DNA of 64,000 nucleotides from the NCBI RefSeq assembly GCF_013340935.1, contig NZ_WHOS01000024.1, forward strand, positions 1 through 64,000, written 5' to 3'. The notes under the pieces were generated by a model. The model made no database searches and was not told the DNA's origin. It saw nothing but the letters and a program-made list of their open reading frames with translations. Source of the stretch: Azospirillum melinis (GTDB taxonomy: Bacteria > Pseudomonadota > Alphaproteobacteria > Azospirillales > Azospirillaceae). Made by a program: the position numbers and the translations under genes. Each line of letters begins with the position of its first letter. Positions within the stretch are counted from its first letter, which is position 1. Positions 44,182-53,003 of the stretch are shown piece by piece.

Positions 44182-45747
44182 TCAGAGTGTCAGAATTGAA
44201 ATGACGGCGTGGACCAGCAAGGTCAGGGTCACCCCAACAATGATCGAACGCGCAATCGCTGCGTTTATTTCAAGAACCGATTCTTTCTTTCCACAGCCGA
44301 TAACAATCGCCGCGCCGCCGGCAAGCAGTGAACTGAGCGCCACCTTCAAAAGAACCCAGACCATGCTGAAGGCGGGATGCAGGCCGTCGGGCAGCAGCTT
44401 GCGGAAGAAATGGCTGCGCCACAGCTCGAAGCTCTGCATCGGAAACTGGATGTGCCAGGTCTGCATCGACGCCCAGCTCGCCATTCCCAGCGAGACGACC
44501 AGCAGGATCAGCGATCCCACCACCATGTTGATGAGGATGGCCGAAAAGATGTAGCCGCGCGCGGTGATGCGCAGGTTCTGCATGGCGCTGAACTGCGACG
44601 ACAGGACGCGGTTTCCGATGTCTGCGGCGATGATGGCGTTGTTGCGCGCCACGAACAGGATGCTGCTGATCAGCGGAACCGCCACGGTGCCCTGGACCAG
44701 CCCCAGCCCGACCAGCGTCTCGTCGTGCAGAAGGGATTTCAGGTAGCCGCCGAAGGAGTTGTAGTGGAAGCCGAACCACATCGACACGAAGCCCATAATC
44801 AGGGCGCCGGCCCCCATATAGATCAGCATGAGCGGCGAGACGCACAGCTCCCAGAAATATTCGGCGAGATAGCGCAGGAACCAGTGGAAGCGGGAGCGGT
44901 GTCCGACTTCCTTCCTCCAGTCGCGCCCCTTGCCGGCGCTCCGCAGAATTCCGGCTTCGGCCAAGCCCGTTTCGGCCAGGCCGGTTTCTGTAAGCCCGGC
45001 CGGCTGGCTGGCGGGTGGGACGCTGTCGTCCAAGGCCAGCAGGGCAGCCTCGATGGCATCGGCGTCGCGCGGCACCTCGACCAGCCGGTGGTTGCGCGTA
45101 TCGAACAGCAGCACGCGGTCGGCCACCGGAAGCAGATCCTTGACGTGGTGGGCGACCACCAGCGCCGGCTTGTTCATCGACCGGCACAGGTCGCGGATCA
45201 ACTCGCCCAGCCGCCGGGCCATCGCGACGTCCAGGCCAGAGTTCGGCTCGTCGAACAGCAGGACCGGCCGGTCGGCCAGCAGGGTGCGGGCGATGGCGAG
45301 GCGCTGGCGCTGCCCGCCGCTGCAGGAGCTGACGGTCTGGGTCGGCTCGATGCCGTCCAGCAGGGCGGTGGCGCCGTCGATCAGCACGGCATCCGGCGGG
45401 TGCGCCGCATGGTCGGCGGCGATGCGCAGATTCTCGACGGCGCTCAGATCGTTGAACAGCGCATGGTCCTGGAAGACGATGCCGCCGACCGGACTGCGCT
45501 CCGTCGCCAGATCCATCGGCTGTCCGCCGCAATGCAGGCGTCCCGACACCCGCCATTCCCCGGGGCCGTTCTCCAGAAGACCGCCGAGCAGCTTGACGAT
45601 GGTGGATTTGCCGGAACCGCTCGGCCCGACCAGCAGCACGACCTCCGCCCGGTCGATGGCGAAGCTGGTGTGCCGCAGGAGCGGCTGGCCGTTCGGCCGG
45701 TCAATGGTCAACCCATCGATGACGAGGGCATGGGATGTCTGGGTCAT
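44182..45747 (-). CDS. ATPase-MlaE fusion, ABC-type lipid transporter
   Basis: A 521-residue fusion. Residues about 5-225 are an ABC ATPase with Walker A GPSGSGKST, signature CSGGQ, Walker B VLLFDEP and an H-loop His in VVAHH. A linker with the repeat GLAETGLAEAG follows. Residues about 280-521 form an MlaE-type permease: VPLISSILFVARNNAIIAAD parallels the MlaE core, with AADIG in place of AEIG, and the last helix pair also aligns. In Mla systems MlaF and MlaE are separate, so this is a single-chain version. The ATG overlaps the stop of the upstream gene. With MlaA it should move phospholipid or a similar lipid between the membranes. Confidence 0.82.
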   Translation of the reverse strand: MTQTSHALVIDGLTIDRPNGQPLLRHTSFAIDRAEVVLLVGPSGSGKSTIVKLLGGLLENGPGEWRVSGRLHCGGQPMDLATERSPVGGIVFQDHALFNDLSAVENLRIAADHAAHPPDAVLIDGATALLDGIEPTQTVSSCSGGQRQRLAIARTLLADRPVLLFDEPNSGLDVAMARRLGELIRDLCRSMNKPALVVAHHVKDLLPVADRVLLFDTRNHRLVEVPRDADAIEAALLALDDSVPPASQPAGLTETGLAETGLAEAGILRSAGKGRDWRKEVGHRSRFHWFLRYLAEYFWELCVSPLMLIYMGAGALIMGFVSMWFGFHYNSFGGYLKSLLHDETLVGLGLVQGTVAVPLISSILFVARNNAIIAADIGNRVLSSQFSAMQNLRITARGYIFSAILINMVVGSLILLVVSLGMASWASMQTWHIQFPMQSFELWRSHFFRKLLPDGLHPAFSMVWVLLKVALSSLLAGGAAIVIGCGKKESVLEINAAIARSIIVGVTLTLLVHAVISILTL

Positions 45748-46898
45748 TGCGGCACGGCATGCAGGAGGATGCGGGGCGAGTAGCGGTCGAGCGTGAGGAT
45801 GTCCTCGCGCTGGCGGGCGCTCATCATGACGATGAGCGGACCGCCGCGGCCGGTCAGGAAGCCCTGGAAGGTGTGGGCGGCAAGCGCGTTGAGATCGGCG
45901 CCGGCCTGGACGCCGAACAGCAGGTCGGGGGCGAGCCGGGCCAGATCGCCGGCCGGGCCGGAAACCGGCTTCAGATAGGCGCCCAGCCGGGGATCGTTCA
46001 CCATCCGGCCGGCGACGTCGCGCAGGCGCTGCTGACGGGCCAGCGCATCGACGACATTGCCGGCGAAGGTCTTCAGGAAGGCCTTCGCCTGCCAGCTGTC
46101 GGCAAGCTGCCGTGCCGCGCGGTTGACCAGCCCGGCCTCCCGCGCTTCGCGCAGGATGGCGTCGATGGCCTGATCGACGGGGGCGAGATCCCAGGACTGG
46201 CTGCGGAACGGATCGAGCGCCATGCCGACATTGGCGCCGATCAGGTTCCACACCAGCGGCTCGACCTGCTTCATCGCGATGGCCTTCAGGTCGCGGCCGA
46301 CGGTGTCGTGCAGCATCGGTTCAGCGCTGCGCAGGAACTCCTCGTAGGTGGCGCGGGTCGACGGGGCCCGCCAGGCCTCCTCGATCGCCATCCGGCCGAT
46401 CTCCTGCAAGGCGTCGCGGTATTCGCCGGTGAATTCCGGCGATTCGAGGATGCCGTCCATGGCGGTGCGCAGCCCGCGCCCCACCTCCTCGATGCCGCGC
46501 CACAGCCGGGCCCGCTCCTCGTCGGTGGCGAGCAGCCAGAGGACGCGGAACTCGGTGTTGAACATCAGAGCCTCGCTGCCGTGGATCAGCCGCGGGTCGG
46601 ACGGATCGAACAGCGTGATATCCACCCGTCCGTCCGGCCGCAGCAGGCCGGTGCCGCTGCGCATGGTCGCGTGGTCGGGCTGCATCAGGAAGACCGGCAC
46701 CGGAATGGGCGCCGCGGCGGGCGCAGCAGCGGCCGCCGCCGGCGTTCCGTCCATCGGGGTGGCCAACTGATAGCTGACGGTGGCGGCGGCATGGCGGGTC
46801 GGCAGCGTCGTCCAGCCCGCCGACAGGAAGAGGGCGCCGAGTGCCAGGCTTGCGGCGATGGCGGCGGGCTTGCCGAAAAGGGCGTTCACGGGCGTCAT
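45744..46898 (-). CDS. Exported helical protein of unknown function in the Mla-like unit
   Basis: A 384-residue protein. The start at 46898 gives an N-terminal membrane or signal segment (AAIAASLALGALFLSAGW, about 10-28), then an Ala/Pro-rich linker and a mostly helical mature domain with motifs such as LWLLATDEERARLWRGIEEV and WRAPSTRATYEEFLRSAEPML. I do not recognise the family, and no MCE (MlaD) or MlaC features are visible. It is translationally coupled to the ATPase-MlaE fusion and could be the periplasmic carrier or adaptor that replaces MlaD/MlaC. That role is inferred from position only. Confidence 0.6.
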   Translation of the reverse strand: MTPVNALFGKPAAIAASLALGALFLSAGWTTLPTRHAAATVSYQLATPMDGTPAAAAAAPAAAPIPVPVFLMQPDHATMRSGTGLLRPDGRVDITLFDPSDPRLIHGSEALMFNTEFRVLWLLATDEERARLWRGIEEVGRGLRTAMDGILESPEFTGEYRDALQEIGRMAIEEAWRAPSTRATYEEFLRSAEPMLHDTVGRDLKAIAMKQVEPLVWNLIGANVGMALDPFRSQSWDLAPVDQAIDAILREAREAGLVNRAARQLADSWQAKAFLKTFAGNVVDALARQQRLRDVAGRMVNDPRLGAYLKPVSGPAGDLARLAPDLLFGVQAGADLNALAAHTFQGFLTGRGGPLIVMMSARQREDILTLDRYSPRILLHAVPQ

Positions 46899-47053
46899 GT
46901 CAGCCGATCCATCGCGATGCGTCATTCCGGCACAGGGAGGGGGATGGGGAAACGGTGCGGCAATTGCGGGATCTTCCCGACATTGACCGGGCAATTGGGG
47001 CGGCGTACGGTTTCCGGACGGGAAAAACCGAAAATTTGTGCAGAGCCGCCGCC

Positions 47054-47458
47054 ATGATGACGACAGCGGGTTTCATCGTCCGGATCATCTTCGCGGTCCT
47101 GCTGGTCTTCGGCATCTACAATCCGTCCGGCTATTCCTATTACGACTGGCTCGTCGGCGATCAGGGGCACTGGACGGTCAAGCTGTTCGGCGCGTCGGTG
47201 TTGGCTTTCCTGCTTTTCATCCATGCGCAGGCCACGTGGCGTTCGATGAAGCTGATCGGCATTCTGCTGGTGCTTTCGGTCGTGTCGTCGTTCGGCTGGG
47301 TCCTGTGGGATTTCGGCGTGATCGATCTGGCCGATCCCACCACCCGTTCGCTTGGCCTTCTGAGCACCGTCGCCATCGTGCTGGGGGCCGGGCAATCCTG
47401 GTCGCTCGTGCGCTATCGCCTGAGCGGTCAGGTCGATTCCCAGAACCTGATCGCCTGA
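47054..47458 (+). CDS. Small four-helix membrane protein, tandem copy 1 (DUF6524-like)
   Basis: A 134-residue inner-membrane protein with four predicted helices (about 4-24, 42-60, 67-86, 98-114). The first helix ends in YNPSGYSYYDWL, a feature I associate from memory with DUF6524; this name needs a profile check. The next gene encodes a related protein. No charged active-site motif is seen. It is divergent from the Mla-like unit across about 155 bases. Confidence 0.65.
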   Translation: MMTTAGFIVRIIFAVLLVFGIYNPSGYSYYDWLVGDQGHWTVKLFGASVLAFLLFIHAQATWRSMKLIGILLVLSVVSSFGWVLWDFGVIDLADPTTRSLGLLSTVAIVLGAGQSWSLVRYRLSGQVDSQNLIA

Positions 47459-47482
47459 TCGCCTGACCGGCCGGACGTCACC

Positions 47483-47887
47483 ATGAAGAGCTTCGGCTAT
47501 CTGATCCGCACCGTAACCTGCTTCCTCCTGCTGTTCGCCACCTGGAACCCGTCCGGCTATTCCTATGCCGCCTGGCTCGGAACCGACGACGGCAGCCGTC
47601 TGTCGGTGAAGATCGCCGTCGGCCTGCTGCTCCTCGCCCTCTATGCCGCCTATCTGCGGATCGCCTGGGTCGCGCTGCGCCTGCCGGGGATTCTTACCGC
47701 GGTGACGATCCTCTACAGCGGCTACCTGTCGCTGCGGCACCTCGGCGTGCTCGATGCCGACGCTCCGTTGTGGAGCAGCTATCTGGCGCTGGTGTTGGCG
47801 GGGCTGGTGCTGGCGTCCGGTGTGTGCTGGTCGCATTTCAAACGCCGAATTTCCGGCCAGTCGCACGTCCTGACCCCTCCGCCCTGA
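47483..47887 (+). CDS. Small four-helix membrane protein, tandem copy 2 (DUF6524-like)
   Basis: A 134-residue paralogue of the preceding product with the same length and topology and the shared WNPSGYSYAAWL after helix one. The two genes are 24 bases apart and surely co-transcribed; they may form a heteromer. The last 50 bases overlap the 3' end of the convergent gene at 47838-48575, so at least one of the two C-termini is under dual coding constraint. Confidence 0.65.
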   Translation: MKSFGYLIRTVTCFLLLFATWNPSGYSYAAWLGTDDGSRLSVKIAVGLLLLALYAAYLRIAWVALRLPGILTAVTILYSGYLSLRHLGVLDADAPLWSSYLALVLAGLVLASGVCWSHFKRRISGQSHVLTPPP

Positions 47888-48575
47888 CCCGTTTCCGCCG
47901 GCTGTTGTCGCTGCCGCTGCTGACCGGTGCGCCCAGCGGCAGCATCGATTTGGGCGCGCGGAAATGGCGCTGCTTCTGGAACAGGCCCAGCGTGTTGTAG
48001 CGGTACTCCTGCATGACCAGCACCGCGACCGCCAAAGCCCAGAAATTCAGGCGGTTGAGCAGCCAGAGGCCGAGAAGCATGGCGTAGAGCGTCGCGACCG
48101 ACGCCAGCGCCGCCAGCGTCAGGTCCATCGCCAGGGTCAGCAGGGCCACGCGCCAATAGGTCCGGTAGAAGCCCCAGGCTCCCCGTCCGGCCAGCAAGGC
48201 AAAGGCGAAACCGACGACCAGGGTCAGGTTGAGGCGGTCGTCCCGCTCCGCCAGCCACGCCGCCAGCCGGTCCGGAGCCTCGGCCAGCGTGTCGACGACC
48301 AGGGCCTCGAACGCCGGAGGATCGAGATCCCAGGGGCCGCCGACGCCGAACAGCAGATCGGCATTCAGGCCGCCGCCCGGAAGCGGCGTGGTCAGGATGA
48401 AGCAGATGCCGATCAGGAACCCGCACAGTTCGACGATGCCGGCGCGGCCGGCGCCGTACGCATGCCAGTGCCGTGCGGTGTCGAACAGCGCCCGGTAGAC
48501 GATCAGCGGTGCCGCGATCAGAAGTGTCCCGATAAGGATGACGGTTCCCGACGCGAACAGCTCTAGGATATCCAT
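47838..48575 (-). CDS. Polytopic membrane protein of unknown function
   Basis: A 245-residue protein. GGGGAG precedes the ATG at 48575. Predicted helices are near 8-30, 45-63, 118-135 and 145-190. A conserved-looking loop PLPGGGLNADLLFGVGGPWDL precedes an acidic stretch, and the basic C-terminus (about 205-245) overlaps the convergent gene by 50 bases. I do not recognise a family. It is followed upstream by a small soluble protein gene in the same direction. Confidence 0.55.
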   Translation of the reverse strand: MDILELFASGTVILIGTLLIAAPLIVYRALFDTARHWHAYGAGRAGIVELCGFLIGICFILTTPLPGGGLNADLLFGVGGPWDLDPPAFEALVVDTLAEAPDRLAAWLAERDDRLNLTLVVGFAFALLAGRGAWGFYRTYWRVALLTLAMDLTLAALASVATLYAMLLGLWLLNRLNFWALAVAVLVMQEYRYNTLGLFQKQRHFRAPKSMLPLGAPVSSGSDNSRRKRVRAEGSGRATGRKFGV

Positions 48576-48626
48576 GGGCGTCGCTCCCCGTCGCGGGCCT
48601 CAGCCTTGCAGGTGTCAGGGCAGGTA

Positions 48627-49058
48627 TCAGGTTTCGATCTTGCGATACCAGCGCTTGGTCGGGATCAGCCCGGCCCGCTTCGGCTGCCATCCGTTGTCGG
48701 TCATGATGCGCTTGATGTGGCGCCGCGCCTCTTCCTCGCTGATGCTGTCGTTGGAGAAATCGCGCAGGATCGATGCGGTCTGGTTGAACTGCTTCTTGCC
48801 GATCTTTCCCTTCTTCCCGGCGTGCTTGTCCAGCACCTGCCGGATCCGACGATCTGTTTCGCTTTCGAAAACAAGATCGTAATCGTCGGCAACACAACGC
48901 ATGACACCGCGTGCTTCCTCCAGCGTCAGGCCGCAACGGACGACCCCGTCCTCCAGGATCCGCCGCTCGGTGTCGCGCTCGATATATTTGCTTGAAATCC
49001 CATTCAGCTTGACCAGATCGGCGAATTTACGGCGGCAATCCTCGACTGCTTCGGTCAT
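48627..49058 (-). CDS. Small soluble protein of unknown function
   Basis: A 143-residue mostly helical charged protein with no signal peptide. It contains GLTLEEARGVMRCVADDYDL and a basic block HAGKKGKIGKKQF, followed by SISEEEARRHIKRIM and a basic aromatic C-terminus (TKRWYRKIE). I do not recognise it. The LTLEEARG and SISEEEARR segments are similar and suggest two copies of a helical unit that may bind a partner protein. The start at 49058 is chosen over a TTG upstream, but no good Shine-Dalgarno supports either. Confidence 0.5.
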   Translation of the reverse strand: MTEAVEDCRRKFADLVKLNGISSKYIERDTERRILEDGVVRCGLTLEEARGVMRCVADDYDLVFESETDRRIRQVLDKHAGKKGKIGKKQFNQTASILRDFSNDSISEEEARRHIKRIMTDNGWQPKRAGLIPTKRWYRKIET

Positions 49059-49596
49059 TTGAAATCCAACCCATTGCGTTGCCAAGTCTACATCGCACCC
49101 TGCGAACGAATAGAGCGTCCGCCTGTCCCCACGGTCTCATCCGGCCTTCCCGCCATGCGCAGAGAGCGCAACGGGCGGAAATTTTTGCGTACCTCTTCAG
49201 GAAAGCGCGTGCAACATAGTCTCACCGTCTGATTCTTTCCACAATAGACACGCTATATCCATCGGGAACGCTCCTATTGGTTTCAACAACCCCTTCTCTG
49301 GAAAAAGGCTGGTTTATGTTATCCCTGCCAATAACAAATTACCGAATCGATGAAATGTTTAGATTCCAGACTTTTTGATTTGTTTCAAAGAAAGGTTGCG
49401 CTATTCATTAAGACTCTATCACTTAAAGGTGAGGAAACCAGGATAACCGGAGATTTCCCGGACTTCACCGCGCGCTCCGCGCGTAAGGCTTGATCCTCGC
49501 CGGGCCGTCGGGCCTACTGGATCTGCGTTCTTCGCCGTTGCCCGGCGCTTGGCCGCCGCCTTCCCGCCGATGTGGAGTCCTGGGGTTGTCCTACTG
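49059..49596. other. Divergent intergenic region before the four-part channel fusion
   Basis: About 540 bases without a convincing gene. The part from about 49185 to 49440 is AT-rich and must contain promoters for the minus-strand pair and for the large fusion gene. The part next to the fusion returns to high GC. I see no strong operator or terminator here. Confidence 0.5.
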
Positions 49597-52500
49597 ATGC
49601 GCTTGATCGCCATTCTCCTGTTTTTGGCGGCATTGCTGGCCGGAGGATTGGCGGTGCCATCGCTGACGTCGCGATCCGCGATTCGGGAAAGTGCCGGCAC
49701 GGTCCGCATCGCCTATGCCGGAAACCTGTCGGAAGGCGGCCAGGACATCGTCAGGGCGCTCGGGCTTCTGGCGGACGGCATCAACGCCGCCGGTGGAATC
49801 GACGGGTTGCAGCTTCAGTTCGTGCCGTTCGACGATCACGGCGTTTCCCCCAGCGCCCGCAAGGCCGCGGCGGAGATCGTGGAGGACGACAGCATCCTGG
49901 CGGTGATCGGCCACGACAGCTCCGCCACGTCCCTTGCGGCCGCGCCGATCTATGCCGCCGCCGGAATTCCCGCCCTGTCACCGATGGCAAGCGAGACCAG
50001 CCTGACGCGGAACAATGCCTGGTATTTCCGCATCGGGCATTCGGACGAGCGGGAGGCCGCCTTTATGGCCGATTACGTCCGGCTGGGACTGCTTGCCGAT
50101 TCGGTGGCGCTGCTGCGCACGCCGCAGACGGTCACGGAGCGGCTCGCGGTTCCCCTGCGTGATGTCATGCCGCAGCGTGGTGTCGGGTTGCGGCTGGATG
50201 CTGCGATCAATCCGGCGGCGAGCGGCTTCGCCCGCGACATCGCCGATTTCGTCGGCACTCTGCGCGGGCTGCCTCCCGAGACCGTCGTCGTCCTTCTGGC
50301 GACGGAGGAGCCGGCAGTCATGCTGATCCAGGCGCTGCGCGATGCGGGTGTGACCAATCGTATTCTCGGCCCCAACTGGCTGGGAACGCCATCCTTCGGC
50401 AAGCAGCTGTCACGGCTGCCGCGCGAATCGTCCCATCCCGGCCTCTACACGGGCAAGCTCTTCGTCATCAGCTCCTTCCTGCCGGACATCGCCAACCAGC
50501 AGGCGAACCGCCTGCTCGCGGCTTACGATGCGCGGTTCGGGCCGCTCGGCAACTGGGCGGCGCTCTACGCCTACGACGCCGGGCAGCTTCTGATCGCCGC
50601 TGTGCGACGGGCGGGGCTGGCGGGCAGCTGGAGCACGCGCGCGTCGGCGCGGCGCATGGTGCGCGACCAGCTCGCCGCCATCCGCTCGGTGCTGCATGCC
50701 GTGCCCGGCGTCACCGGACCGCTGTATTTCGGCGAGGACGGAACGCCGGAACGGGCGCTCGGCATCGGCCAGTTCACCACCGGCGCCGGGCCGGAGGACG
50801 GGCTGACCACCGCGCTGACCCAGCTGCGCTATGTGGCCGATGCGGATGGCAGCGGCGGAAACGGCAACCGCGGCACGATGAGGCCGCTGTCGGTGGTTCA
50901 TGTCGGCATGTCGGTCAGCCGCATCTCCGACATCGATCCCGTCAACCGTTCGGCGCGGATCGAGTTCGACCTGTGGTTCCGCTACCGCAACGTTCCCGAC
51001 AGCCCGCCTCCGGAATCGGTCACCGACATCCAGTTCCTCGACACCGTGGAGCCGGTGATGCTGGGCGTTCCCGTTGAACAGGCGCGCAATGGCGACGAGG
51101 ATTACCGGCTCTACCATGTCACCGGCCGTTTCCTGATGGATGCGTGGCAGGACGCCCGTCCGCCGCTGGGCGGGCATCGGGTCGGCCTGCGGTTCCGCAG
51201 CAGAGACCTCAGCCACGACCGGATGATCTTCGCCGCCGACGAAGGCGACGGCTCCGCCCACCGCGACCTCGCGCGTGTGCTCGGCGGGCGCAAGGTGGCC
51301 GGGGCGGGCTGGGCGGTGACGGACGCGGTTCTGACCGCCGACATTCCGGCGGCGGTGCCCGGAGCGCAGATACGGCCGGAAGAGCGGCGCGCCGGGCGCG
51401 ACGCCCCGACGGTCCGTTTCGAACTGTCGATCGAGCCGCAGGACCGCGGATTGCGCCGGCAGATCGGCGGACTTCCCGCCCTGATCGGGGTGTGGGGGGC
51501 CTGTCTGCTGCTGCTGGCCCTGCGCGGGGTCGAGGCATGGCAATCGGATCGCCGTTTTCCCCGCCTGTTCCTGCTCGCCGAGTCGGCGGCGACCGGGGTT
51601 GGCCTGCTTGCCGCCGAATCGGCGCTGATCGACGGCTTTGCGCGGATCGATGCCGAACGGGCGATGGCCGCCACCGTCACCGTCTTCGACGTGGCTTGGT
51701 GGCTGGTCCCGGCCCTGTTCATCAATCTGGCCCTGCACCGCTTCGCCTGGGATCCGCTGGAGGCATCCAGCGAGCGGGCGATCCCGCAGGTGGTCAAGAG
51801 CACTGTGTCGCTGCTGATCCTGATCCTGGCGGTCTTCGGCGTGATCGCGCAGGTCTTCCAGAAGGACCTGACCAGTCTGCTCGCCACCTCCGGCGTGCTG
51901 GCGATGATCATCGGCCTGTCGCTGCAGAGCAACCTGTCCAACATTTTCTCCGGCATGGTGCTCAATCTCGAACGGCCGTTCCGCCGTGGCGACTGGATCA
52001 AGGTGGGGGATGCGCCCATCGGTCAGGTGATCGACATCTCCTGGCGTTCGACCAAGATCCAGACCTTCAACAACACGGTGGTCAGCATTCCGAACGCGGT
52101 CGCGGCGGGGACGCGGATCGAGAACTGCTCGCACCCCAACAACCGCTTCATTGCCCAGATGCTGCTGCATGTGACGCTGGGCCACGATCCCGACCGGATC
52201 GTCAATCTGCTGACCGACGCGCTGCGGCTGGTGAAGAGCGTCGACGGCCGCAAGCATCTCGGCCTGGTCTGGGTGAAGTTCAACGGCATCGACGAATTCG
52301 GGATGCGCTTCCTGGTTTCGTTCGACCTGACCGACCGCTCCCTCCTGCAATCGCAGGAGCATGCGGTGCTGATCAGCATCCATTCCGTTTTCCGCCATGC
52401 CGGGGTGACGCTGGCGCAGCGCCACGCCAACATCCGGCTGGTGGAGGGGGGGACCGACGCGGCCGACGCCCATCCGGACGCGGCATCGCTGATCGCCGCC

Positions 52501-52986
52501 GCTCCCCTGTTCCAGCCGCTGGACGCGTCAGCCCGCGAGAGGCTGGCGGCCGGTGCCCGGCCGCAGCGTGTCGCCATCGGCACGCCGCTGTACCGCCAGG
52601 GGGATGCCGGCCGGTCGCTGTTCCTGGTGGCGGAAGGCATCGTGGCGCTCAGCACCACCGGCCTGGACGGCACGGAGATCGAGCTGTCCCGCCTTGGACC
52701 GGGCGCGCTGTTCGGGGAAGGCGCCCTGCTGGACGGGGCCGCGAGGACGAGTTCGGCGCGCACCTTGGGGCCGGCGCTGCTGTACGAGATCGACGAGACG
52801 GTGCTGGCACAGGCGCTGGACGGCCAACCGTCGCTGCGCGACCTGCTGGGCCGCATCGCATCCACCCGCTCGGCGGACGGGCACGGCAGTGGCCGTCCGG
52901 ACGAGGACGACCGTCAGCGCGGGCAGGGGACCGGCATGCTCGCCCGGCTGCGCGATGCCTTCGGCTTCAGCGACGTCAACGCGTGA
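49597..52986 (+). CDS. Four-part receptor channel: periplasmic binding domain, pLGIC-type ligand domain, MscS channel, cNMP-binding domain
   Basis: An approximately 1129-residue protein. A signal or membrane helix (about 2-22) precedes a Peripla_BP_6 domain of the Leu/Ile/Val-binding type (about 35-395; RIAYAGNLSEGGQD, VIGHDSSATSLAAAPIYAAAG). Residues about 428-618 look like the extracellular domain of pentameric ligand-gated channels: HVGMSVSRISDID and FDLWFRYR parallel KVGMYLTQLLDFD and FWLWYL in the product of 40451-41578. Four or five helices (626-755) lead to an MscS pore and vestibule (761-960; LATSGVLAMIIGLSLQSNL). A cNMP-binding domain ends the chain (about 968-1088) with a near-canonical cassette (LFGEGALLDGAARTS). 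The start may be ATG 49597 or 49570. It should be a ligand-controlled mechanosensitive-type channel, modulated from the cytoplasm. Confidence 0.82.
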   Translation: MRLIAILLFLAALLAGGLAVPSLTSRSAIRESAGTVRIAYAGNLSEGGQDIVRALGLLADGINAAGGIDGLQLQFVPFDDHGVSPSARKAAAEIVEDDSILAVIGHDSSATSLAAAPIYAAAGIPALSPMASETSLTRNNAWYFRIGHSDEREAAFMADYVRLGLLADSVALLRTPQTVTERLAVPLRDVMPQRGVGLRLDAAINPAASGFARDIADFVGTLRGLPPETVVVLLATEEPAVMLIQALRDAGVTNRILGPNWLGTPSFGKQLSRLPRESSHPGLYTGKLFVISSFLPDIANQQANRLLAAYDARFGPLGNWAALYAYDAGQLLIAAVRRAGLAGSWSTRASARRMVRDQLAAIRSVLHAVPGVTGPLYFGEDGTPERALGIGQFTTGAGPEDGLTTALTQLRYVADADGSGGNGNRGTMRPLSVVHVGMSVSRISDIDPVNRSARIEFDLWFRYRNVPDSPPPESVTDIQFLDTVEPVMLGVPVEQARNGDEDYRLYHVTGRFLMDAWQDARPPLGGHRVGLRFRSRDLSHDRMIFAADEGDGSAHRDLARVLGGRKVAGAGWAVTDAVLTADIPAAVPGAQIRPEERRAGRDAPTVRFELSIEPQDRGLRRQIGGLPALIGVWGACLLLLALRGVEAWQSDRRFPRLFLLAESAATGVGLLAAESALIDGFARIDAERAMAATVTVFDVAWWLVPALFINLALHRFAWDPLEASSERAIPQVVKSTVSLLILILAVFGVIAQVFQKDLTSLLATSGVLAMIIGLSLQSNLSNIFSGMVLNLERPFRRGDWIKVGDAPIGQVIDISWRSTKIQTFNNTVVSIPNAVAAGTRIENCSHPNNRFIAQMLLHVTLGHDPDRIVNLLTDALRLVKSVDGRKHLGLVWVKFNGIDEFGMRFLVSFDLTDRSLLQSQEHAVLISIHSVFRHAGVTLAQRHANIRLVEGGTDAADAHPDAASLIAAAPLFQPLDASARERLAAGARPQRVAIGTPLYRQGDAGRSLFLVAEGIVALSTTGLDGTEIELSRLGPGALFGEGALLDGAARTSSARTLGPALLYEIDETVLAQALDGQPSLRDLLGRIASTRSADGHGSGRPDEDDRQRGQGTGMLARLRDAFGFSDVNA

Positions 52987-53003
52987 CGATGTGACCGCCC
53001 GGC

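Noticed and set aside
44377-45783. A 468-codon plus-strand open frame over the ATPase-MlaE fusion
   Set aside because: Antisense to Walker A, signature and Walker B motifs; its translation is compositional noise.
45748-46251. Extended N-terminus for the ATPase-MlaE fusion
   Set aside because: It would overlap the upstream gene by about 500 bases in another frame; the ATG at 45747 overlaps that gene's stop and begins a normal ABC ATPase.
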